Shown here: in pieces, positions 24,756 through 34,193 of the stretch
How positions within the stretch are numbered: the first letter of the stretch is position 1
Layout: every line of letters starts with the position of its first letter
From: Trogon surrucura
Taxonomy: Eukaryota > Chordata > Aves > Trogoniformes > Trogonidae
Length of the DNA stretch: 64,000 bases
Assembly (NCBI GenBank): GCA_020746105.1
Contig: CM036631.1
Coordinates: 13,330,558-13,394,557, forward strand
Direction of reading: 5' to 3'
Translations under genes and position numbers: made by a program
Notes under the pieces: generated by a model
What the model was told of the DNA's origin: nothing
The model's database searches: none
What the model saw: the letters and a program-made list of their open reading frames with translations, nothing else

Positions 24756-26726
24756 GATAAGGCCCAGGAAATTGTTAGCAACATGCTGGTGGGAACCTAT
24801 GGGAAAGAATACACACTGTATCAATGGCGCAGTTCTTATCCCAAGAGCTGTGTTGGTGGGTGTGGGAATAGCATGCTTTCAATGTGAGCTGTTGCAGGGA
24901 GATAGCATTGAGAAACCCAGGCAGAGAACAGCACAGATTTAGTCTGGGGAACTAAGGGCTTTATCCAGCAGTAATGTGTGTAAGGACAGACAATGTAACA
25001 CTATATTTGGTTTAACAACAAAGAACTGTGAAAGGATGTGATAGTAAGGGATTGGCAGAAAAGCTGAATGTGTCTGCACGGTGCAATAAGTATTTTTTTA
25101 AAAAATGTGTTTAAGTTATATACATACAACTTAAAAAGACGGTATTTAAAGTCACCTATAATAGACGTCAGTTTAGAGTAGCATCATTTAAACAATAGTG
25201 AAGGCTTATTAAGTAAAGATCTAGTAGTTTATTGCAGTGTGGGAGTAATAAGCAAGAAGAGGCACATGTGGAAAAGCAGGACTGAGGGTCTTTTTCAGAA
25301 AGGTCTATTTTCATTACTGCATTTGGTTTCCACATACGTTTAGGGCCAACATCACTGAGAAATCACTAAGAAATCTTTATCTCCCTTTCTGTATATGCCT
25401 ATTTTGTTCTGATATTTAGATGGCAGCAAGTTTTGACAGCAACTTCAGCAAGGCAACACATATTCACTGGAGCTAGTTGGGCTTAAAATGAGCAAATGCC
25501 TTTATGAAGCCTGTATGGTAACAGGGTAAATATGACTACAACGTATGCACGCTGGTTGTCCTTCAGAAAGAAGTAGCATTTTTATTGTCAGTATAGCCAT
25601 TGTCATGACCAATAAAATTTAAAATAAGCTTTGGAAATCCTCAGTGTGCCAGGACTGGCATGTTTGGCCAAAGGCATGAGTGATCCAATGAGCCCATGGA
25701 TCAGTAGCAGTTCTGCTGCAGTGAAGATTACCGAGTAGGAAATTCAGTATGGCTGTGTCTTTTGCCCTTGTGACTTGGCGACATGCCCCCTGTTCCTAGC
25801 ACGAGAAAATATTTTAGCAAGAAAGGTAAAAATCAGTTAGGAATCTGGGCAACCTTTTGCATGTTTAATTTCTAGTTGCTGGACATAACTTTTTGAAGAT
25901 CCCAGCAAAGCCATCTCTGACTGAAAAAGGTCATGTAAGTAGATGCTTAGAAGTATGTAGATCTCTGCTGCATCGCTCATTAGAATTTCTGTAGAATCGA
26001 GGAATACGTGCAGCTAACCTCCTCTGCAGTGTGTGGACCTATCTCTGAACTTTAAATACCAAATTGTATTTCATGGTTTTGTGACCTGCGTGACTTCCAT
26101 TAGGGAGTGAACGGAAGCATCTAAATTCATTGCAATACACTTAAATGGAAAGATGCCCTTAGGAATCCCTCCTGTTGTGTACGAAAGTACAATTATGTGG
26201 TTAACATTTGGAGATGTAAGTGAATGGTTGCCACTCCGCCTGTACTTTTAGATTAATATTGTATAAAATGCTCGCCGCATTGTCAGTCTCCAGAACTGTG
26301 CCTTTTGCACTTCAGATGTTCCAGAATAATACGGCATCTTTCTGATCCCAAAATAGCCCATAGAGGTCTTCAGCCAATTCGCTAGAGACTTGAACATTAT
26401 ATCATTTTTCAGATAAGATACTTAAAAACAAAAGAAAGGAAAGTTTCTGAAGGTCCATTCCAAACTTAAAAGACAGTTTTAAAAGGCAAATGAGACTAAT
26501 AAAACTGCTTTTGTGTACACTTGCACAGCAAAAGTGAAGTGAGAGTATTAAGTTTTTCATGTTGTCTTGCACGTTTTTAAAACACAGCTTATTGAGACAT
26601 TCTGTTAATTCCCAGTGAACAGACTACATGATGTACGTGTACAATTCCGTAGCTTCTTGTTGGACATTCACTGCTTGTCTTCTGACAGCAGAGGCTAAAT
26701 AAAATTAATGAGGGAGAATGTTTTTT

Positions 26727-26745
26727 GGGTTGGGGGAAGGGAGGG
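26727..26745 (+). repeat. canonical G-quadruplex motif
   Basis: GGG-TT-GGGGG-AA-GGG-A-GGG: four runs of at least three G with loops of 1-2 bases, which predicts a stable quadruplex on the plus strand. Confidence 0.85.
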
Positions 26746-28268
26746 TTAGAGGCAAGATGAGGGTGAGTAGAGTCTTCTTAACAACATTTTCATTTCACTG
26801 TAATATCTTTTTTTTTTTTTAACTGCATACACTTCAAAGATAATGCAAAATTGGAATTACGAATATCGCTGCTTTGTAGTGAATGTATTGCAAGATTCTT
26901 AAATAATTAAATTATGCAAGTTCTTAAAATGGAGTGTAATTAGCCATTAATGAGCAAAATCTGTTGCTGTGCAGAGTTGATATACTCCATGCAGACTGCC
27001 CTTAAGTTCTATAGAATTTGGTTTAATTTCTAAATGCATATGTGTGGTAAAAAATCAACTGTTGTGTGTCTCGTAAAATAATCAGTAAATTAGCTAGTGA
27101 GTTACATAATGTATCAAATATTTAATTTTAGTATAATAAATAATATATTTGTCGATGACTCAATTTTCTGCCTCTGTTTAATGAGAAGCTTGGTTTAGAA
27201 GCATGGTGAGGAAAGGTTTGATACTAACAAGGACTAATAAATTTAAAAATGATAGGCCTGGCACAGGAAGGTGGCAGTTTTTCACTAATAAACTCACAAT
27301 TCAAATTTATACTGCTCCAGACTTGCATGAGTGGCATTGTCATCTAATGGCTGTTGGATATACAAAGAAATACGTTATACCACATCTTGTTCTTTGTCAG
27401 ATAATTCTGAATATCTGGCTATTTTCTCGATTAGTACTAGCAAAACTTTACCTTTTGATATATATAAGCATAAAGGGTGGAGAATGAATGGAACATGATA
27501 CCCTGGAAGGAGGTCGAGGCAGATGCACATTCCAGGCACTGCAAAGAAATTCACATTTCTGCACTGGGCTAAATTCCCTGGTACTGAACTGAGCAGATAC
27601 CTTGTTAGGAACAATGAACAGCTCCCACCCCAAAAAACCTCTAGGGCCGCGTACCTTGCAGGATTAAGCCAACCAATAATAGATTCTTTCGATTGTTCAT
27701 TAAAAGCAATGTTCATTAAGCAGCAGCAAAATAAGAATAGGATTATAGACTATTTCATTAGGAAATGTGCATTTTCCTTGTGTTGGCACTTCTGCAAAGA
27801 TACAGTTAATCATAGTTATGTAAATACCATGTGTTTAAAACTGTTTAACCTGAATAAATTGTAGGGGTTTGCTCTGCAAGCTCTGTGTTATACAGTGTTG
27901 CCTTCCATGATCTAATCAAGAATACTGCAAAGAGGAAGAGCTTTTTAGTTGGTGTCCTATGTTCTGTTACTTTTTACCTCATTTTCTTTATTGTCAGTGG
28001 GTCAAATCCTTTTTCTAGTGATGTACTGAACCTTTGCTTTAGTCGTACAAACTAGTTAGTGAAATGCTGATCTTAAAGGCTACAGCATTTAATCTTTGGA
28101 AGAACTCTCCTGACCCTGCAGTGAAATACACAGTATGTGCTATGAAAGTACAAACACTTCACACTTGTGCCTGCTCTCTTTGTAGTGCCTAGGGTCACGA
28201 CAGTCTCAGTGATGCTGGCAGAGAATGCTGCGAGTGTTTCAGCAGTTGCCATTTGTTCTTCTTAGTTC

Positions 28269-28407
28269 TGCTAGTTTTGGCTGGGCTAGAGTTAATCTTC
28301 ATAGTAGCTGGTATGGGCTGGGGTTTGGATTTATGCTGAAAACAGTGTTGATAACCAGGGTTGTTCTAGATGTTTTAGTTTATCCCAGCTGGAGTTGAAC
28401 CACCACA
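28269..28407 (+). mobile_element. endogenous retrovirus solo LTR fossil, shortened
   Basis: The left end reads TGCTAGTTTTGGCTGGGCTA, followed by GTAGCTGGTATGGGCTGGGG and CTGAAAACAGTGTTGATAAC. The right end reads CCAGCTGGAGTTGAACCACC. Both match the termini of the 31309-31792 LTR, in the opposite orientation. The copy is about 140 bp against about 480 bp, so it is a worn, shortened relic. No internal retroviral sequence lies beside it. The family is a bird ERV whose exact name I cannot give. Confidence 0.82.
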
Positions 28408-31308
28408 ATACTTTCTGCTGAAATCGACCTAGCATATAGAGGTGCCTTTCAATTTCAGTTATTCTCTGACTCTCCGGTTAGAATGATCATCTGTGAAATT
28501 AGCGGAGATAAGAGTGTTTAAGAAGAATTTTATTTGGTTAAAGGCACCAGTCCACCTAAGAGATTGAACAGTTCAAAATGCAGAAGTAACTTCAGCATTA
28601 TCAGTGAAGAAGAGAGAATAATACCCAGCATTTCATCATTCCAAAATATCCTTGGTGGTACATGCTCACCAGGCATACTGTGACTGGTTCACTCCCTTCA
28701 ACATGAGTAGCCAAATGAGGAAAAAATCAAAAAGACAATGAAAGAGAAGGACATGGAAGCCTCTACAGCAGAAGAAGCTACGATTTCCAAAATAATCTTT
28801 AGAACAAGTAGTGAAGGGATTATTTGATATGTACGAATTGTGTACAGAATTATGTGACTGGTTCAGGAATGTTCAAGAATTTGCATAAATAGGAGATAAG
28901 CAATGGAATGAAAGGCTAAAAACACAGGTTCCTGAAAGGATTGTTGTTTCAATCAATGAATAATTCACTTCAGAAAAGAATGGCTCATGATTCTAAGATA
29001 GTTTTTGTGTTCTGTTTTTCTGTAGTACTATTTAAATTACTACTAATAAGCACATGAATAATGTGTGATAGTCAAAGTGAGGTCTTGTTTGTGAGTACAG
29101 AATAGTCCTTAATGTGTCTTATGCTTCCTAACTTCCCTAATTTTATAATATTCTTCATGCAGAAATACTGCATGAAGAGGGTAATGCAGTCTCCCTGTAT
29201 TAGAGGACCATTTGTATTTGATAGGGATGTGTTACCAAATCCATCCTTGCCCTAAGAATTTGGAATTTCATGTGAAGGAAGAAAATACGTGGTGGTCATA
29301 TATCTGCAGCATAAATTTCTCCTTTGTACAGTGGAGGGAAAATAGCTGTGCTGCTAGATTTGCTTCTGTTGTATTATTGCTTCAAGTATAGTCAGAGTCA
29401 CTCAGAATAACAAATGGAATTCTTTCAATATGTTCTTGAAAATAATTGTTGTTTCTTAATCAATTAACAGTTTTAAAGCTTCTCCAGGGGCTTCAGTGGA
29501 ACTCACTGTAAAAGTGCAAAGTATTATCATTCAAGTATCTAGTAATGCTTGTAACTTCAGTAAAAAAATCTTCAAACTCCTAGAAGCTGGTAAATTAGCT
29601 ATTTTCTTGGTGGTGTTTGCAAAACACACACACTGTAAAGTGACTTGTTTTTAAATTTATGTTAAACTGGTAGTAAAAATACATATGGTTACTTTCACTG
29701 CTGAAGTTGTGCTGCTGTGTGTTGATCATCCTTTAGTGCATTTTGAATGATAGTTAGTCTGTGGGGACCAGTGAAGACCTCCAATTAATTATTACTGGAG
29801 AACATGAAATCATAAACAAAATTCCTTGTAATAAATTTTTAAAATGAGATTGCATGTTTTATTTACGGTACTGGTCCATTTTGAGACTTTAAATCTATGA
29901 ACGAAAACAAACATGCTTTTTATCAAACCGAAATAAAAAATATCAATAGTATTTCTTTCTTATCAAAGTAGGACACAATATATGAACTGGACTTCTAAAT
30001 AACTGCAGGGAGAAAAGCAAGGGAAGAAGAAGAAGAGATTTACTTTAATTCATAGAAAGTGATTGAGAATATATATAAACAATATGGAAAACAGCAAATG
30101 CTTCCAAGCATAGTGATGTTTATTAATCATTAAGGTAGCTGATACAATGGAATTACTTTATGGAGAGTGTTTATTAAAGACAAATCTGTTAACTAAGAAC
30201 TCTCATAACTATCACATATATTTGCAGCAGAAATTATTTTCATTATAGACAGAGGCGCAGCAGTGCTGAGGACGTGCAATAGTTTCAGATAAGTTAGGAG
30301 ACAAAATCCTGCTACACATGTACAGCTAAAGATGCTTCTTGTCCCATAGGAATCATAGGTGAAACTGCAAAACAAAGTAGGAAGTGTGATCAAATAAAAA
30401 AAAGAGCTAATAATCATCTAAATCTTTCACTAGAGTCTTGTATCTCTTTTTCTAAATTCTCACTCTCATTTCTCCTAGATCACAGATTCAATCCATCTGT
30501 CTGGAAAATGCGAAGTACACAGTAGATATGCTGCAGTTTAATGGACAGATATTAATATGACATTAAGGACTAATTTCATTAAAATGTGTGGAAATTCTGT
30601 AGTCTGTATTTTTCTCACCATTGAAAATTTCTTATTGCCTTCCTACTGCAAACAAGATGCATTCTTTCCCATGTTCCGTCAAGACAGTTTACTTACCCCT
30701 TCACCCAAGCAAACTGGTTTGCCATCTTTGCAACTCTGACTCTTAATTATGGACTCACACCTTCACAGCATGTGGATGTCTCAAAACGGTTTCTGGCTCT
30801 GAGAACTCTGTGATGATACCATGATATCAATATATGTTTTAAGCAAAAAAATTTATTAAAGTGCTAAGTGCCTACTGGAGCTTGGAGAGATTTTGGAGAG
30901 TTGAATTCAAATGTATCTACAGGTCTTGTAATCTGAAAACTGCTGGTCTAAGTGGACCCAGTAATTCTTCATCAAAGGATTATTTGGGCTCATTTCCTAA
31001 TGCCATCAGTTTTTGCACTAGTCAGATAGACAGCTATGTCCATGACCTATATTGCTGCCTCTCACTTTATTCATATGGAATTACACAGCTGTAGCACAGT
31101 GCCGGGGCAATTCTGTGTCTCAGTTGAGTTTTCTTAAATTCTTAAGTTGCTTTAGTCTCCCTGTGATACGATTCTGTCTAATTTATGAAATCCTTTCTTC
31201 CTTATTAGAAAAGGCATCGTCAAATCACTTCCCAATTTCTCAAAACGTTCTTTTAGGTGCCACCTTATTCTCATTGAGCTGTGACTAGTCGTTATGTATT
31301 TTAGTCTC
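28408..31308. other. AT-rich unique DNA between two LTR fossils, no gene seen
   Basis: About 2.9 kb. It shows no gag, pol or env resemblance, so it is not the inside of a provirus, which the opposite LTR orientations also argue against. A perfect 11-bp inverted repeat lies at 29152-29178. No exon or RNA gene is recognised. Confidence 0.55.
29152..29178. repeat. inverted repeat, 11-bp arms with 5-base loop
   Basis: TCTTCATGCAG pairs perfectly with CTGCATGAAGA across AAATA. It is too short for a microRNA precursor. Confidence 0.85.
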
Positions 31309-31792
31309 TGTCATGGTTTAACCCCAGCCAGCAACTAAGCCCCGCACAGCCACTTGCTCACTGTCCTACGTGGAATAGCAGAGAGAGTCAGGAGAGTGAG
31401 AAAACTTGTGGGTTGAGATAAAGGCAGTTTAACAGGTGAAGCAGAAGCCATGTGCGCAAACAAAGCAAAACAAATGGTTCATTCACCACTTCCCATGGGC
31501 AGGCAGGTGTTCAGCTGTCACCAGGAAAGCCAGGCTCCAGCACGTGTAATGGTGACTTGGGAAGACAAACGCCATCCCTCGGAACGTCCTCCCCTTCTTC
31601 TTCCTGCGGGTTTATATGCTGAGCTTGATGTCACAGGGTCTGGACTAACCCTTGGGTCAGTTGGCATCGGCTGCCCCAGCTGTGTCCCTGCTCAGCAGTG
31701 ACAAAAACATCCCTGTGTTACCAACACTGTTTCCAGCACAAATCTATACTGGCTGCAGTGAAGAAAATCAACTATCCCAGCCAAAACCAGCA
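31309..31792 (-). mobile_element. endogenous retrovirus solo LTR fossil
   Basis: The plus strand runs from TGTCATGGTTTAACCCCAGC to CTATCCCAGCCAAAACCAGC plus A, giving TG...CA ends over about 484 bp. The copy is assigned to the minus strand because a TATA-type box (CATATAAACCC on the minus strand, near 31608-31618) lies in the expected place in that direction. TAGTCT occurs at 31302-31307 and again at 31793-31798, a likely 5-6 bp target duplication offset by one base on the left. No internal viral sequence is attached, so this is a solo LTR left by recombination. The ends are well preserved, so it is probably of intermediate age, and less worn than the 28.3 kb relative. The 83-residue open frame inside it is incidental. 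Confidence 0.9.
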
Positions 31793-32917
31793 TAGTCTTT
31801 TAGTTCCTGGGTCACAAATCACTAGGTGAGCACAGCGCAGGAATTAAATTTTCTTGGCTCCTCATGGTGATAGGATAAACATTGCTGGAACCTCTCTTAT
31901 GAAATCATTATTGATCTCTTCAGATGTCTTTCTTCTCCTGCAGCTCATGATTTTACTTTTGTTCCAGGAAGAAGAGAGGAGTGGGCTACCTGCATTGTTA
32001 TTACTCTGTAGATGCACTGTTTGACAGTGGTCAATTCAGTCATCCTTTTTCGTATTTGTTCAAGATGCTTGCATGTTTGTAGTCATAGGTGATGTTGTTC
32101 AGATCACAGCACCACTGGAACTTCACTGCATGTGTCCCTGTCATTTTTCCCAAAATACTGTGGAAGTGTTTGAGAAAGTGCAACAAAAGTACTAATTCAG
32201 AATCTCTAGAGCGATTGTCATCAAGTCAGGTTTTATCAACATTCGGACCTTTAATAATACAAACGTCCACTTAGGGAAAAAGCCAGTCACAGTGCTCCTA
32301 TCTCTGGGCTTGCAAAGTAGGACTTTTGATGTGCTCATGCTGAGTTTACTTTGTTTTAGTTAACAAAGGGATATGTAGCATGGGGTTGCTACTGCAGAAG
32401 TGCAAAGGTACATATACAGAGGAATAAAGAAGTGCAAAGGTACATATACAGAGGAATAAAGAAGTCCATTCAGTGTGGGAAGAGGAATAGAACATGATAC
32501 ATCCAGGAACAACATGGTCTGTGGAAAAATAGATTATGCTAATGCATCAAGAAGAGCAACTTACCCACTGGCAGGCTTTCATACAGAACAGTGCAGCATA
32601 GAGTTATCAGCCACTGTTTAAGATTAGGGTTACTAGTCACCATTTGTCTGATAGTATATGGGAGTTTTTCCAAGATCTTGGGCAACACAAGATTCTTCCC
32701 AAAAGAAATTCCATTTTGAATCAGTGCTAGAATTCCATGAGTGTCCATTCTAGACAGGAAATACTTCCAACTCTATGGGACAGCTACGTTAGGGATAAAT
32801 CACCCACTGGGCTAATCTAGGCAATGGCATTAGAAACCCTAATATTTTGATGTCTAAAGATATATAAGGTGTTCATACAAGGTGTATATACTCATGTGTT
32901 TTTTTGAAAGTGATGGA
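31793..32917. other. unique DNA, no gene seen
   Basis: About 1.1 kb right of the LTR. Apart from the 32-bp tandem duplication at 32396-32465, nothing is recognised. Confidence 0.5.
32396..32465. repeat. 32-bp perfect tandem duplication plus partial third unit
   Basis: A unit beginning AGAAGTGCAAAGGTACATAT occurs at 32396-32427 and again, identical, at 32428-32459. A third begins as AGAAGT and then diverges. The identity implies a recent event or an array of variable copy number. Confidence 0.95.
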
Positions 32918-33078
32918 GGAGAGGTTTTGGAATCTGTATCCTGGAGGATTTTCAAGAGCTGACTGAGAAAGTCCTGAGAAATCTGATTTAGCATTGAACG
33001 TAACCCTTCCTTGAGCAGGAGATTAGACTAGATGGCCTCTATCATATAGTCCTTCCTAAACTAAACAATTTTACAGTT
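32918..33078 (+). mobile_element. CR1 LINE 3' end, plus strand, old subfamily
   Basis: CCTTGAGCAGGAGATTAGAC and TAGATGGCCTCTATCATATA followed by GTCCTTCCTAAACTAAAC correspond to the CR1 3' end (GAGCAGGGGGTTGGACTAGA, GACCTCC..AGGTCCCTTCC). Upstream, GATTTTCAAGAGCTGACTGA matches the preceding part. It is clearly more diverged than the other copies, so an older insertion. Confidence 0.8.
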
Positions 33079-33570
33079 CTGGTGCTTAATTTCATTCTTC
33101 TTCTGACAATTATAAAATCTAAGACTTAAGAAGTAATACCTACAGGCTGTCTTCTGTGCTATTGCTTTGAAAAGTTTAGAGCTTACCTATTTACAATGAA
33201 TAATTGTTTTTGTTATTCTCTTGTGTCTGATCCGTGTGCGCAGAATTTTAAGAAGGGCATCTGTGGAAAATAACTGAGATAGAGCCAGAAGGATTTTTTA
33301 GGATTTATTATTAAACTTCACTTGCCGAGTGTTTCAACCAAATCTAGAAATTGGAAGTCTAATGGAAAAATTTCCAAATATCTGTTAATAATAGCGTTCT
33401 TGTGGTATAAAAGTCGTTTTGTTACAGATAGTGTTTCTACTTTTTTTTAATTCTGTTTTTACAATGCATACCATCTCTTTTCTTTCTCCTTCCACTATTT
33501 TAAAATAATTCCCCTCATACATTGCTTGTTGTTTATTCAATTAGTTCTTTTTTTTTTCTTTTCCCTTTAG

Positions 33571-33629
33571 TTGGTGTTTCTGTGATGCCCGCCTACAGCA
33601 GCTTCCAAACTTCTCACAACATCCACTTG
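33571..33629 (+). other. candidate 59-nt internal exon, unidentified
   Basis: A strong acceptor precedes it: a pyrimidine tract of about 25 bases ending CTTTTCCCTTTAG. A good donor follows it (CTTG, then GTGAGTAACC). Two of three frames are open throughout. In the frame that ends on a complete codon the peptide is GVSVMPAYSSFQTSHNIHL; the other open frame gives WCFCDARLQQLPNFSQHPL. I do not recognise either as part of a known protein. The length suits a small vertebrate exon, but chance pairs of this quality occur in AT-rich introns. It could also be a non-coding exon. Confidence 0.3.
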
Positions 33630-34140
33630 GTGAGTAACCTTTTTTGCTCTTGGTTTATCATCATCCAAGGTCTATTACTGTTGTTTCACTTCAGTGTTCC
33701 TCCCTTTGTCCAGACTTCTTCCCTGCATAAGGTGTATCCCTTCTTATTTTGAAGACCACGTGGCAGTAACTCAGCTACTCTTCCTTCTTAATCTAGTTTT
33801 CTTCTTTCTTTCTGATGTCTGCTACTCAAAGTCTAAAGAAATTATGTCTCTATTCTCACAATCTCCCAACAGAGCAAAACTGACTTACACATCAAGTTTC
33901 AAGTGTTTATTATTTTTAATGACTAGTAAAGCTGATAAGCATGCTGTTGATGCAGTGTTGGTACTAAACATCATATGAGACTTATCAGGGCCAGGCCTGT
34001 CAGATTCTGATTTAGGAGTTGAAGATGAACCTTTGTGGATATAGCTGCAACACCAGTTAAACCCCACAAGAACGAACAAATGTGCATAAGTAAGAATTAT
34101 AATAGGCGTAGTTGAGTTCTAAAAAAGTGCTTTAGATCAG

Positions 34141-34193
34141 GCTGAGGAGTTATATTACAGTGTTGGCATCTGCGGAGGACTGGTAACACCAAG
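34141..34193 (+). other. candidate 53-nt exon, weak
   Basis: It begins after TTTAGATCAG (an acceptor with a poor pyrimidine tract) and ends at CCAAG followed by GTGAGTAC (a good donor). One frame is open throughout and reads AEELYYSVGICGGLVTP, starting on a complete codon. That is the phase in which the candidate at 33571-33629 ends, so the two would be compatible across a 511-nt intron. The protein is not recognised. The weak acceptor makes this mostly speculative. Confidence 0.15.

Larger units (their letters stand above)
23167..28268. other. unique DNA with several unusual-structure tracts, no gene seen
   Basis: About 5.1 kb with no exon or transposon recognised. A pyrimidine-rich patch lies at 23385-23440. 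Between 24054 and 26745 are a T/G homopolymer junction, two G-quadruplex motifs and a long pyrimidine tract, each listed separately. The open frames across these tracts (23892-24224, 24595-24942) are artefacts of low-complexity sequence. Confidence 0.55.

Noticed and set aside
23892-24942. Open frames of 77-115 codons across the homopolymer tracts
   Set aside because: They owe their length to runs of F, K or G encoded by T, A and G tracts, and have no other coding features.
29152-29178. MicroRNA precursor hairpin
   Set aside because: The stem is only 11 pairs with a 5-base loop; the flanks do not extend the pairing.
28269-31792. A complete provirus bounded by the two LTRs
   Set aside because: The LTRs face in opposite directions and the DNA between shows no retroviral gene resemblance.
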